A stretch of DNA of 64,000 bases, taken from contig NZ_MEEX01000008.1 of the NCBI RefSeq assembly GCF_001724605.1, positions 62,001-126,000 of the forward strand. The letters are read 5' to 3'. The notes under the pieces are model-generated. The model had not been told where the DNA came from, did no database searches, and was given only the letters and a program-made list of their open reading frames with translations. Origin of the DNA: Phenylobacterium sp. SCN 70-31. GTDB lineage: Bacteria; Pseudomonadota; Alphaproteobacteria; Caulobacterales; Caulobacteraceae. A program made the translations under genes and the position numbers. This document shows positions 45,251 through 55,409 of this stretch, piece by piece (positions within the stretch are counted from its first letter, which is position 1; each line of letters opens with the position of its first letter).

Positions 45251-46867
45251 ATGACCCGTCCCCGCTGGTATGCGCCCCTGACCGCGCTGCTCGCGGGCCT
45301 GGCGGCCGGGATCGCCCATCCGCCGTTCGGCCTGATCGTCGGCCTTGCGGGCTATGCGGTCCTGCTGCTGCGGCTCGAGGCGGTGCGCGAGCGGCCCCTC
45401 CGGGCGGCGTTCGGGCTGAGCTGGCTGGCGGGCCTGGGCTACTTCGCGGTTTCGACCTTCTGGATCGCCGAGCCGTTCCTCGTGGACGTTGCGGCCCACG
45501 GCTGGATGGCCCCGTTCGCGGTCGTCCTGATGGCCGGCGGGCTGGCGCTGTTCTGGGGCGCGGCGGGTGTGGCGTACCGGGCGCTGCGGCCTCGCAGCGC
45601 CTGGAAGCCGCTGGTCTTCGCCGGCGTGTTCGCGGCGGCCGAGTGGCTCCGGGGCCACGTCCTGACGGGCCTGCCCTGGAACCTCGTGGGCGAGAGCTGG
45701 CGCGCGGGCAGCGCGCCCTCGCAGGCGGCCGCCCTCTTCGGCGCGTACGGCCTGACCTGGATCACCCTGGCGATCGCCTCGGCTCCGGCGCTGCTGATGC
45801 TGCCGGTCCGACGGCTGGCGCAGGCGGGGATGCTCATGGCGGCCGGGGTGGCGCTCACGGCGCTGTACGCGGGCGGCGCGGGCCGCCTCGCCGCCGCGGC
45901 GCGCACGCCCTACGCCGCCGACGCGCCGGTGGTCCGAATCGTCCAGGCCAACATCGACCAGAAGGACAAGTGGAAGCCCGAGAACCTGGAGGCGGTCTTC
46001 GACGCCTACCTGGACCTGACCGGCCGTCCGGCCGCAACTCCTCCGGACATCGTGATCTGGCCCGAGGGCGCCCTGCCCGCCGTGATCGACGACCTGCTCG
46101 CCCCGGGCTCGCCCTTTGCGCCGCGGCTGCGTGACGCGGTACGGCCGGGCCAGACGCTGCTGATGGGGGCGAACCGGGTCGATGCGGACCCGAACGGCCG
46201 TGCGGGCGGCGGCGACGGCTGGCTCTACTACAACACGCTCCTGGCCTTCCGCCGCGATGGGCCGGCGCTGCGCGTGATCGGCGTCTACGACAAGCACCGC
46301 CTGGTGCCGTTCGGCGAGTTCATGCCTCTGGGGGACCTGGCCGACCGCCTGGGTGTCCGCGCGCTGGTCCGGATGCCCGACGACTTCTCCGCCGGCCCGC
46401 CGCCGCGCCCGCTGGAGTTGCCGGGCCTGCCGACCGTCCAGCCGCTGATCTGCTACGAGGCGCTGTTCCCGCGACTGGCCGACGGGGCCGAGCGGCCCGC
46501 CTGGATCCTCAACATCTCGAACGACGCGTGGTTCGGCGCGACCAGCGGTCCGTGGCAGCACCTGAACATCGCCAGCTATCGGGCCATCGAGGCCGGCTTG
46601 CCGATGGTGCGCTCCACCCCAACGGGCGTCTCGGCCGTGATCGATCCTCAGGGCCGCATCCTGTCGCGGCGGATGCTCGGCCTGGGGCGCGCGGGGATCA
46701 TCGACGCCCGCCTCCCCTCGCCGGGCCCGCCCACCCTCTACAGCCGGATCGGGGAGGTCCCGTTCGCCGCCATGCTGCTGCTCTCGGCCGCGGCCTGGCT
46801 GGCGGGCCGTCGCCGCCGTCCGCGCAGCCCTGAAACAGGGTCCCGCCAGTCTCTTGGCGCCACATAA
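45251..46867 (+). CDS. lnt: Apolipoprotein N-acyltransferase
   Basis: Lnt adds the third acyl chain to outer-membrane lipoproteins in the inner membrane. The 538-residue protein has about six N-terminal membrane helices followed by a periplasmic nitrilase domain. The catalytic triad is visible as E in IWPEGALPA near residue 273, K in YDKHRLVPFGE near 346, and C in PLICYEALFP near 401. A final membrane helix closes the protein. Its stop codon lies within the palindrome upstream of metK. Confidence 0.94.
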   Translation: MTRPRWYAPLTALLAGLAAGIAHPPFGLIVGLAGYAVLLLRLEAVRERPLRAAFGLSWLAGLGYFAVSTFWIAEPFLVDVAAHGWMAPFAVVLMAGGLALFWGAAGVAYRALRPRSAWKPLVFAGVFAAAEWLRGHVLTGLPWNLVGESWRAGSAPSQAAALFGAYGLTWITLAIASAPALLMLPVRRLAQAGMLMAAGVALTALYAGGAGRLAAAARTPYAADAPVVRIVQANIDQKDKWKPENLEAVFDAYLDLTGRPAATPPDIVIWPEGALPAVIDDLLAPGSPFAPRLRDAVRPGQTLLMGANRVDADPNGRAGGGDGWLYYNTLLAFRRDGPALRVIGVYDKHRLVPFGEFMPLGDLADRLGVRALVRMPDDFSAGPPPRPLELPGLPTVQPLICYEALFPRLADGAERPAWILNISNDAWFGATSGPWQHLNIASYRAIEAGLPMVRSTPTGVSAVIDPQGRILSRRMLGLGRAGIIDARLPSPGPPTLYSRIGEVPFAAMLLLSAAAWLAGRRRRPRSPETGSRQSLGAT

Positions 46868-46879
46868 GGATTTCTTTAT
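46864..46879. promoter_or_regulatory. Imperfect palindrome upstream of metK, SahR/SamR-like operator
   Basis: ATAAGGA-TT-TCTTTAT is a 16-bp palindrome with one arm mismatch. It resembles the ATAAAGATATCTTTAT-type operators I recall for ArsR-family methionine-cycle regulators (SahR/SamR) in proteobacteria. It lies 75 bases before the metK start and overlaps the lnt stop codon. The regulator itself is not in the window. Confidence 0.5.
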
Positions 46880-46954
46880 AGGCTGGCGCCCGACTTGCAG
46901 GTCACGCCTTTGCAGGTCGCCTGGCGCGCCGATCCCATTTCCCGGAGTCTCCCC

Positions 46955-48175
<1,221 letters not shown>

Positions 48176-48296
48176 GACTCCCTCGAAACGCCCTCGCCCC
48201 GACGGGGGTGGTGCGCCGACCGCCGTTCCACGGCTGTCGGCGCCGGCGTTGCGGGCGGGGCGGGACAATCCCGGCCTCGACGCGTAGTGGAAGAGC

Positions 48297-48968
48297 ATGA
48301 CCGACCACCCGCCGCTGCGCTCCTATGGCCGCCTGAAGTCGCGCCCCATCAAGCCGCGCCAGGCCGCCCTGATGGACGAGCGCCTGCCTGTTCTCCGTAT
48401 CCCGCCCGGGCCGGTTGAGGTTGCGGCGCTCATGCCCGGCGCCGCGGAAACCTGGCTGGAGATCGGCTTCGGCGGCGGCGAGCACATGGCGTCCCAGGCC
48501 GCGCGCCGCCCCGACGTCCTGATCCTGGGCGCCGAGCCCTTCACCAACGGGGTGGCCAGCGCGGTCCGTCACATCGACGAGCAGGGCCTGGACAACGTGC
48601 GCCTTCACGACGGCGACGTTCGCGAACTGACGGCGCGGCTGCCCGAAGGCGCGGTCGCGCGGGTGTTCATCCTCTTCCCGGACCCCTGGCCCAAGGCCCG
48701 TCACAACAAGCGTCGCCTGATCCAGTCTGGGATGGTGGACGAACTCGCCCGCATCCTGCGGCCGGGCGGAACGCTCCGCTTCGCCAGCGACTGGGCCGAC
48801 TACGCCGACCAGGCTCTCGAGCTGTTCACGGCGAACCCGTCCTTCACCTGGACGGCGAGGCAGGCGGACGACTGGCGGAATCCGCCCGTGGACCACATCA
48901 CCACACGCTACGAGGAAAAGCGGCTGGGCGACTGCGCACCCATCTTCCTCGACTTCATTCGAGGGTGA
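48297..48968 (+). CDS. trmB: tRNA (guanine46-N7)-methyltransferase
   Basis: TrmB methylates G46 in the tRNA variable loop. The 223-residue protein has RPIKPRQAALMDERLP, the SAM-binding WLEIGFGGGEHMA near residue 58, and the highly conserved FILFPDPWPKARHNKRRLIQ near residue 122. It lies 121 bases after metK, which supplies its methyl donor; the pair is conserved in alphaproteobacteria. It converges on the hybrid histidine kinase gene. Confidence 0.95.
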   Translation: MTDHPPLRSYGRLKSRPIKPRQAALMDERLPVLRIPPGPVEVAALMPGAAETWLEIGFGGGEHMASQAARRPDVLILGAEPFTNGVASAVRHIDEQGLDNVRLHDGDVRELTARLPEGAVARVFILFPDPWPKARHNKRRLIQSGMVDELARILRPGGTLRFASDWADYADQALELFTANPSFTWTARQADDWRNPPVDHITTRYEEKRLGDCAPIFLDFIRG

Positions 48969-48992
48969 AGAGCTCGCCGGCCCGGTCCGCTG

Positions 48993-51347
48993 TCATGCGG
49001 CGCTGCGGCCGGGGTCTGCGTTGGTCTCCCGGCGGCCGGCGGCCGCGGCGATCTCGGCGAGCAGGAGCCCCGGGGCGATAGGCTTGCCGACCACGCCGTC
49101 CATTCCGGCGTCCAGATAGGCCTGGCGCTGGTGGGCGAGGACGTTTGCGGTGAGGGCTACGATGGGCGTCGCCGCCGCCGCGCCGCCCAGGGCGCGGATG
49201 CGACGAGCGGCCTCCAGTCCGTCGATGCCGGGCATCTGGATGTCCATCAGGATCAGGTCGAAGGCGCCGCGGCCCGCGGCCGCCACGCCGGCATAGCCGT
49301 CGTCGGCGGTTTCGACGCTCGCGCCCAGGCTCTCCAGTAGCCGGGTGGCGATCAGACGGTTGGTGGGATTGTCTTCGACCACGAGCAGCCGGAGGCCGTC
49401 GAGAACCGGCTGGGCCTCGTGGGACGTTTCGGCCGGCGCCTGGGCGTCCTCGGCCCGCACCTCCAGCCAGAATGCGGAGCCCTCGCCTTCGACCGACGAG
49501 AAGCCGACGCGGCCGTGCATCAGCTCGGCCAAGCGGCGCGTGATCGCCAGGCCCAGACCCGAGCCGCCGAAGCGCCGGGTGGTCGAGGCGTCGGCCTGGT
49601 TGAAGCGCTCGAACAGGCGCGCGTGGGCGGCAAGCGGGATGCCCACCCCGGTGTCTTCCACCTCGAGACGCAGCACGCCGGGCTCGGGTCGCAGAGTGCG
49701 GACTACGACGTGACCGGCTTCGGTGAATTTCACGGCGTTGCCGATCAGGTTGAACAGCGCCTGACGCAGGCGGATCGGGTCCGACATCACCCAGCCCAGG
49801 CCGGGCGCGTTGCGGACGATCACCTCCAGGCCCTTCTCCTGCGCCTGGGGTTCCAGAAGACGCACGACCCCGTCCACCAGCGCGGCCGGGTCCACTGGCT
49901 CGCAGGAGAGTTCGAGGCGACCGGCCTCGATCTTGGAGAAGTCGATCACGTCGTTGAGCAGCTCGGCCAGCATGCCCCCGCAGGACAGGGCCTCGGACAG
50001 CAGCGCCCGGCCGTCGCGCGACAGCCGCTCGCCCTTCAGCAGGTGCAGCACGCCCATCACGCCGTTCAGGGGCGTACGGATCTCGTGGCTCATGTTGGCC
50101 AGGAAGGCGGCCTTGGCCTCGGCGGCGGCTTCGGCGGCGGCGCGCGCCTCCTCGAGCGCCAGTTCCTGTCGCTTCAGCGCGTCGCAATCCTGGATCAGGC
50201 CCCCGGCCTTCAGCCAGCGGCCGTTCCTGTTGACCTCCAGGTGGTGGAAGACGCGCACCCAGCGCTCGCTTCCGTCGGGCCGGATGATGCGCGCCTCGAA
50301 GCTCTCGCCTGACCGCTTGTCGCCGCGGTGCAACGCCCGGAACGAGGCGCGGATGTGCGGCAGGTCGTCGGGATGGAAGCCGGGATAGCGGAGATCGACG
50401 GCCTCCTCGTAGCTGGAGTTCGTCTGGCCCGTGATGCGCTCGAACTCGGGCGAGCACCAGAAGGTGCGCCGGACGTGGTCGATCTCGTAGACGCCCGCCT
50501 CGGCGGCCTCGAGCGCCAGGTTGAGGCGGCTGGCGTTGGCCTGGACCTCGCGTCGGGCGCGTCGGGCGCGCTGCTCCTCGCGTCGGGCGAGGTCTCTGGC
50601 GTCGGCGAGCTCTGTGATGTCCTCGGAGATGCCCTGGAGACGGTGCACGCCTTCGGCGACCTGCTGGGTGCGGACGGTCACGCGCATGGCGGCCCAGCCG
50701 CGCGGCGTCCGGACGCGGTGTTCGAGCCGGACGTTCTCGCCGTCCTGCACGGCGCGGGTAAGAGCCTCGCGCATGCTGGCCCGGTCCTGCGGATGGACCG
50801 TCTCGTAGAAGCGGTCCGGCGTCCAGACCACGTCGCGATCGAAGCCCAGCAGTTCGATGAGTTCGTCCGACCACCAGATGGTGTTGGCGATGGGATCGAA
50901 GGACCAGATGCCGATGCCGGCTGCGGCGCCCAGCATCTTGCGGGTGCGGCGGCCTTCCTCGATCTCCCGTCGATAGGCGCGATCGATGGTGTCGTCGCGC
51001 AGCATGACCACGTGGCTGCCGTCGGTCATCACCTCGCGGCGGCCGCGGAACCAGCGCCAGCCGCCGCGCCCGTCGGCCACGCGGATCTCGGAGTCGGAGA
51101 CGTCGCCGGGCCGGACCCGCCGGGCGCGGCCCCGCACGTCGCGGACGTCGTCGGGATGATAGAAGTCCAGGCACAGGCGTCCGAGGAGCTCGGTTTCGCC
51201 GAGCCCGGTGATCTCGCACCACGCCGCGTTGACCACCCGGAACCGGCCATCCGGCCCCGCGACATGCATCAGGTCGCGGCTGTTCTGGAACAGCCAGCGG
51301 ACCATCTCGGCCTTGTCGGCGGCGCCTTCCGCGCTCTTCCGAACCAT
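48993..51347 (-). CDS. PAS-domain hybrid sensor histidine kinase (cytoplasmic)
   Basis: The 784-residue protein has no signal peptide or membrane segment. It contains three PAS domains (about residues 15-125, 135-255 and 285-400). The HisKA domain has phosphoacceptor H in NMSHEIRTPLNGVMG near 420, and the HATPase domain has NLIGNAVKFTEAGH, DTGVGIP and GGSGLGLAI. A C-terminal receiver domain follows (LLVVEDNPTNRLIA near 652, phosphorylated aspartate in LILMDIQMPG near 699). It would sense an intracellular signal and phosphorylate itself, then an unlinked phosphotransferase. No response regulator gene is adjacent. Confidence 0.93.
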   Translation of the reverse strand: MVRKSAEGAADKAEMVRWLFQNSRDLMHVAGPDGRFRVVNAAWCEITGLGETELLGRLCLDFYHPDDVRDVRGRARRVRPGDVSDSEIRVADGRGGWRWFRGRREVMTDGSHVVMLRDDTIDRAYRREIEEGRRTRKMLGAAAGIGIWSFDPIANTIWWSDELIELLGFDRDVVWTPDRFYETVHPQDRASMREALTRAVQDGENVRLEHRVRTPRGWAAMRVTVRTQQVAEGVHRLQGISEDITELADARDLARREEQRARRARREVQANASRLNLALEAAEAGVYEIDHVRRTFWCSPEFERITGQTNSSYEEAVDLRYPGFHPDDLPHIRASFRALHRGDKRSGESFEARIIRPDGSERWVRVFHHLEVNRNGRWLKAGGLIQDCDALKRQELALEEARAAAEAAAEAKAAFLANMSHEIRTPLNGVMGVLHLLKGERLSRDGRALLSEALSCGGMLAELLNDVIDFSKIEAGRLELSCEPVDPAALVDGVVRLLEPQAQEKGLEVIVRNAPGLGWVMSDPIRLRQALFNLIGNAVKFTEAGHVVVRTLRPEPGVLRLEVEDTGVGIPLAAHARLFERFNQADASTTRRFGGSGLGLAITRRLAELMHGRVGFSSVEGEGSAFWLEVRAEDAQAPAETSHEAQPVLDGLRLLVVEDNPTNRLIATRLLESLGASVETADDGYAGVAAAGRGAFDLILMDIQMPGIDGLEAARRIRALGGAAAATPIVALTANVLAHQRQAYLDAGMDGVVGKPIAPGLLLAEIAAAAGRRETNADPGRSAA

Positions 51348-51443
51348 GCGTGTCCCCCGGGGCGGCCGGGCGTCAGGCCCGGGTGCGCGCCGGAAGGGTT
51401 ATCGAGAGAACTGTAAAATTTGAGTTGTATTCTGGCGTCCGCG

Positions 51444-52634
51444 TCAAAAGGCGCTTTCGCCGGTGATGGCGCGTCCGAGGATGAGGGCGTGCACGTCGTG
51501 AGCGCCTTCGTAGGTGTTGACGGTCTCGAGGTTCGAGGCGTGGCGCATGACGTGGTACTCGCCCGAGATGCCGTTGCCGCCGTGCATGTCGCGGGCGACG
51601 CGGGCGATGTCGAGGGCCTTGCCGCAGTTGTTGCGCTTGAGCATCGAGATGGCTTCGGGAACCCACGCGCCCTCGTCGATCAGCCGGCCCAGGGCCAGAG
51701 CGCCCTCGAAGCCCAGGGCGATCTCGGTGGACATGTCGGCCAGCTTCTTCTGCACGAGCTGGCGCGAGGCCAGGGTGCGACCGAACAGGCTGCGGCTGGA
51801 GACGTAGTCCCGGCTGGCGTGAAGGCAGAACTCGGCCGCGCCCATGGCGCCCCAGGCGATGCCGTAGCGGGCCTTGTTCAGGCACGAGAACGGCCCGCGC
51901 AGGCCCTCTACGTTCGGCAGCATCGCGTCTTCGGACACGTGGACGTCGGACAGCGAGATCTCGCCGGTGACCGAGGCGCGCAGGGAGAGCTTGTTCTGGA
52001 TCTTGGGCGTCTCGAAGCCCGGGGTTCCGCGCTCCACGAGGAAGCCGCGGATCTTGCCGTCCAGCTTGGCCCACACCAGGGCCACGTCGCTGACCGGACT
52101 GTTGGTGATCCACATCTTGGCGCCGTTCAGCACGTAGCCGTCCGAGACCTTCTTCGCCGTCGTGCGCATGGAGGCGGGGTCGGAGCCGCCGTCCGGTTCG
52201 GTCAGGCCGAAGCAGCCGATGATCCGGCCCGCCGCCATGCCGGGGAGGTACTTGCGCTTCTGCTCTTCGGAGCCGAAGGCGTAGATCGGATACATGACCA
52301 GCGAGGACTGCACGCTCATCGCCGAGCGGTAGCCGCTGTCGATCGCCTCGATCTCGCGCGCGATCAGGCCGTAGGCCACGTGGTTCACGCCGGCGCAGCC
52401 GTATTCTTCGGGCAGCGTCGGGCCCAGGAAGCCCAGTTCGCCCATCTCGGTCATGATCTCGCGGTCGAACCGCTCTTCGGCGTACGCGGACACCACGCGG
52501 GGCAGGAGCTTCTCGCGGGCGTACTGGCGCGCCGCGTCCCAGATCATCCGCTCCTCGTCCGACAGCCGCGAGGAGAGGTCCAGGGGATCGTCCCAGCGAT
52601 AGGTCTTCTGCGGGGCGCCGGTGTCCAGCGGCAT
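51444..52634 (-). CDS. gcdH: Glutaryl-CoA dehydrogenase
   Basis: GcdH oxidatively decarboxylates glutaryl-CoA to crotonyl-CoA in lysine/tryptophan catabolism, using FAD. The 396-residue protein shows [18 protein letters not shown], the FAD/substrate segment [12 protein letters not shown] near residue 138, WITNSP, and the C-terminal [19 protein letters not shown] containing the catalytic glutamate. The high similarity of these motifs to glutaryl-CoA dehydrogenases separates it from other acyl-CoA dehydrogenases. The ATG at 52634 follows AAGGAGAG; the longer open frame upstream is not coding. Confidence 0.9.
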   Translation of the reverse strand: MPLDTGAPQKTYRWDDPLDLSSRLSDEERMIWDAARQYAREKLLPRVVSAYAEERFDREIMTEMGELGFLGPTLPEEYGCAGVNHVAYGLIAREIEAIDSGYRSAMSVQSSLVMYPIYAFGSEEQKRKYLPGMAAGRIIGCFGLTEPDGGSDPASMRTTAKKVSDGYVLNGAKMWITNSPVSDVALVWAKLDGKIRGFLVERGTPGFETPKIQNKLSLRASVTGEISLSDVHVSEDAMLPNVEGLRGPFSCLNKARYGIAWGAMGAAEFCLHASRDYVSSRSLFGRTLASRQLVQKKLADMSTEIALGFEGALALGRLIDEGAWVPEAISMLKRNNCGKALDIARVARDMHGGNGISGEYHVMRHASNLETVNTYEGAHDVHALILGRAITGESAF

Positions 52635-52746
52635 CGAGGCTCTCCTTGCGTAAACTTGCGGGCGGCATAGCGGCTTTTCAGGCCGCCGTGTAGCCGCCTT
52701 CGATCTCTGGACGCCCGCAGGTTTGCTCGGCGGGCCGGGGATTGCC

Positions 52747-53424
52747 TCACCGCGCCGTCCAGTTCGGCTGTCCGATGGCGTCGGTGCGGACGGGGCGTCC
52801 GCGGAGGCAGACCTCGCGGAACTGCCACAGCCAGGCGGCGGTCGGCGCATTGATCCAGCTTCCCCGGGCGTACATGCGCAGGAGCGGCGGGCCTGGCGGA
52901 TTGCGGATCCGACGCGGCGCGCGCGGGTGGTCGAGGTCGGCCAGCGGGACGAACCAGGCCGCCTGGACTTCCTCGGGAGCCGGCGACAGCGCAACGGGGT
53001 CGGGCGTCCAGAGGACCACGGGAGTCACGACCTGCTCGCCCAGGGTCACGAAATCGTCGAGGAGGCCAAGGGCAGCGGCGCGGGTCAGGCGTACGCCGAC
53101 TTCCTCGTCGGTCTCCCGCAAAGCGGCGTCGATGGCGTCCTCGCCCGGGTCGAGCCCTCCGCCGGGCAGGGCGTAGTTGCCGGCGTTCCGACGCAGGTGC
53201 AGCGCGCGGCGCGTGAGCAGATAGGCCGGTCCCAGGTCGCTGGGCGCGAGCACGATGGCCACGGCGGCGCGGCGGCGGCCGGCGGGCGCGATTGCGATGC
53301 GCTCGAAGGCCGTCAGGTTGGCGGCGATCCGGTCCCGAAGGGTCTCCAATTCAGGATGCCTCCGCGGGATCGCGGGCTCGACCCCAGGACGGGCGTCGTC
53401 GTTCCGGCCGGGGTCGTCGGTCAC
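52747..53424 (-). CDS. Nudix hydrolase (CoA pyrophosphatase-like)
   Basis: The 225-residue protein contains a Nudix box [27 protein letters not shown] segment spanning about residues 93-116 (G, E and REUxEE metal-binding residues present). The preceding [10 protein letters not shown] and the upstream arrangement with [11 protein letters not shown] resemble the CoA/NUDT7 subgroup, which hydrolyses CoA to phosphopantetheine and ADP. The GTG start at 53424 follows GGGAGG at good spacing; the ORF stays open upstream without family features. Its neighbour gcdH makes a CoA-metabolism role plausible but unproven. Confidence 0.83.
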   Translation of the reverse strand: MTDDPGRNDDARPGVEPAIPRRHPELETLRDRIAANLTAFERIAIAPAGRRRAAVAIVLAPSDLGPAYLLTRRALHLRRNAGNYALPGGGLDPGEDAIDAALRETDEEVGVRLTRAAALGLLDDFVTLGEQVVTPVVLWTPDPVALSPAPEEVQAAWFVPLADLDHPRAPRRIRNPPGPPLLRMYARGSWINAPTAAWLWQFREVCLRGRPVRTDAIGQPNWTAR

Positions 53425-53713
53425 CTTGGGGTCCTCCCGCGCCCGGAAGTTAGGGCGTCTCGCGGCCGGAGGAAATGCGCCGGCCCCGAGGTTGGTCGGA
53501 CGCGGCTCTCGGCGAGGAATCGCGAACTGACGCTCCGGGCCGCCCAGCTCGCCCGCGGCCTCGGCTTCCAGGACGGGTCGCCCCGTCATTCGCCGCTTTC
53601 GTCTCCGGAGGCTCCAGCAGAGGCCGGGCGAAAAGGCTTGGCAAGAGGTCGTTCCTTCGCCATGCGGGCAGTAAGGATACGCCCGCCGGAAGGCGGCAAC
53701 GACGAGGCAGGGG

Positions 53714-54259
53714 TTGGCGGCGCCGCGGTCCACCGAGCGGGTTGATGACGAAGGACCGCTCTACAGGGCGTTCCTGGAGAAGCGCGAAGCGCTGCTCCTG
53801 TTTCTGGCCGCCCGCACGCGTTGCATGGCGACCGCCGAGGACCTCCTCCAGGACCTCTATCTGAAACTCCACGGTCTCGACGACGAGGCGGCGGTTCGCG
53901 CCCCGGCAGGCCTGCTCTACCGCATGGCGACGAACGTCCTGGTGGATCATGTGCGAAGCCGTGACCGTTCGGCCCGGCGCGACGCCAGCTGGCGGCAGGA
54001 GACGCGGTCCACGCTCGCCGGCGAGGACGTCGCGGAAGAGGCCGCGGCGGATGAAGCGCTGATCGCCCAGGAACGTGTTCGCCTGCTGGCGGAGGCGGTG
54101 GCCGAGTTGCCGCCGCAGATGGGCCGCGCCTTCCGGCTGCACAAACTGAAGGGCCTGACCCAGGCTCAGACGGCCCAGGCCATGGGCGTCTCGGTGAAGA
54201 TGGTCGAGCAGCACATCCAGGCCGCCGTTCGCAACCTCACCCGCAGGTTGCGGCCATGA
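53714..54259 (+). CDS. ECF-subfamily RNA polymerase sigma factor (FecI type)
   Basis: The 181-residue sigma factor has region 2 (AFLEKREALLLFLAARTRCMATAEDLLQDLY, then RMATNVLVDHVRSRDR, near residues 19-85) and region 4 helix-turn-helix (LTQAQTAQAMGVSVKMVEQHI near residue 148). The start is a TTG with only a weak ribosome-binding site, so it is less sure. Directly downstream are a FecR-like anti-sigma factor and a TonB-dependent receptor with an N-terminal signalling domain, forming a complete cell-surface signalling set. Confidence 0.9.
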   Translation: MAAPRSTERVDDEGPLYRAFLEKREALLLFLAARTRCMATAEDLLQDLYLKLHGLDDEAAVRAPAGLLYRMATNVLVDHVRSRDRSARRDASWRQETRSTLAGEDVAEEAAADEALIAQERVRLLAEAVAELPPQMGRAFRLHKLKGLTQAQTAQAMGVSVKMVEQHIQAAVRNLTRRLRP

Positions 54260-54266
54260 TCGGACA

Positions 54267-54292
54267 GGAATTTCACAGGGGACCTAGGGTCC
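54267..54292 (+). promoter_or_regulatory. Candidate ECF-sigma autoregulatory promoter between sigma factor and fecR
   Basis: GGAATTTC followed after six bases by GACCTAGGG lies 8-30 bases after the sigma gene stop. GGACC/GGTCC arms flank TAG. The GACCTAGGG 9-mer recurs just after the receptor gene (57843-57851), which suggests a shared sigma-dependent element. The promoter role is inference. Confidence 0.4.
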
Positions 54293-54356
54293 GGACGGCG
54301 TGGCGCCGTCTTCGACCTTGCCCGGCGCAGCGTGCGCATTGCGGGACGATGGAGCC

Positions 54357-55331
54357 ATGAGCGGCAGGACGATCAGCCAGGAAAGGGCGGCGGCGAACGC
54401 CGGCGCCTGGCTCGCGCGCCTGCAACGTGACGACCTCACGGCTGCCGACGCGGAAGCCTTCGACGCCTGGCTGGCCGAAACCCCGGACAACGCCGAAGCC
54501 TATCGCGAAGCCCTGGCGGTCTGGCACGAATTCGAGGCCGTCGCGCCCGAGGTCGGGGCGGAACTGGCCGAACTGGGCCGACGTCAGGCGCTGCGCCAGG
54601 GCGTGAGCCGCCGGCGCTGGATTGTGGGCGGGGGCCTTGCGGCTGCGGCGGCGCTGACGGTCGCCGTGCTGCCGCAGATCTCCGGACAACCCGACGTACA
54701 GGTCTATGCGACCGGCAAGGGCGAGCATCGCCGCATCGCGCTGAGCGACGGGTCAACGATCGACCTCAACGCGGAATCGCAGCTCAGCGTGGCCTACTCG
54801 CGCAAGGGCCGCGACGTGGTGCTGGCGGACGGCGAGGCGATCTTCGACGTCGCTCACGATCCGAAGCGACCGTTCGTCGTCGAGGCGTCCGGCCGGATGG
54901 TGCGGGTCCTGGGCACCCAATTCGATGTCCGCAACCGCGACCGCGCGCTCAGCGTCACCGTGGCGCGTGGGAAGGTGCAGGTCTCGCCCGTCGCGGCCTC
55001 GAGCGCACAGGCCTTCGTCCTGACCCCCGGGCAGCGGCTGCGCATCGACCCGGAGGGCGTGGGCCGGCTGGCCTCGGTGGACCCGGCCGAGGCCTTCGGC
55101 TGGCGGACCGGGCGGCTGGTCTACCGGGACGAACCCCTGGCCGACGTGGTCGCCGACCTGAACCGCCAGTTCGTGCGCCAGATCGAGATCTCGGACCCCG
55201 AACTGGCGCGGATGCCGATCACGGGCGTGATCGTAATCGACGATCAGGACGCGGTGGTCGCGCGTCTTGGCTTGATGCTGCCGGTAAGATCGGTACCCTC
55301 CGAGCGGGGTACGCTGCTGCTTCGGAAATGA
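54357..55331 (+). CDS. FecR-family anti-sigma factor / signal transducer
   Basis: FecR proteins hold the cognate ECF sigma factor in the cytoplasm and receive the signal from the TonB receptor in the periplasm. The 324-residue protein has a cytoplasmic helical domain (ANAGAWLARLQRDDLTAADAEAFDAWLAE), a single membrane helix near residues 86-105 (GGGLAAAAALTVAVL) and the periplasmic FecR domain (HRRIALSDGSTIDLNAESQ, FDVRNRD). A secretin/STN-like C-terminal part (RLVYRDEPLADVVADLNRQF) is typical. The start ATG at 54357 is preceded by GGAG. Confidence 0.92.
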   Translation: MSGRTISQERAAANAGAWLARLQRDDLTAADAEAFDAWLAETPDNAEAYREALAVWHEFEAVAPEVGAELAELGRRQALRQGVSRRRWIVGGGLAAAAALTVAVLPQISGQPDVQVYATGKGEHRRIALSDGSTIDLNAESQLSVAYSRKGRDVVLADGEAIFDVAHDPKRPFVVEASGRMVRVLGTQFDVRNRDRALSVTVARGKVQVSPVAASSAQAFVLTPGQRLRIDPEGVGRLASVDPAEAFGWRTGRLVYRDEPLADVVADLNRQFVRQIEISDPELARMPITGVIVIDDQDAVVARLGLMLPVRSVPSERGTLLLRK

Positions 55332-55409
55332 CCGGGCGCGGCTGACCCGCCTGGGTCCGTGCGGGCCAAGGGGGCGAGAACCATTTGACTATGGGCTGAT
55401 TGCCGCGTC

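Noticed and set aside
46868..46954. SAM-II or SAM/SAH riboswitch upstream of metK
   Set aside because: The leader is only 87 bases and I could not match the conserved pseudoknot elements; a palindromic operator explains the region better.
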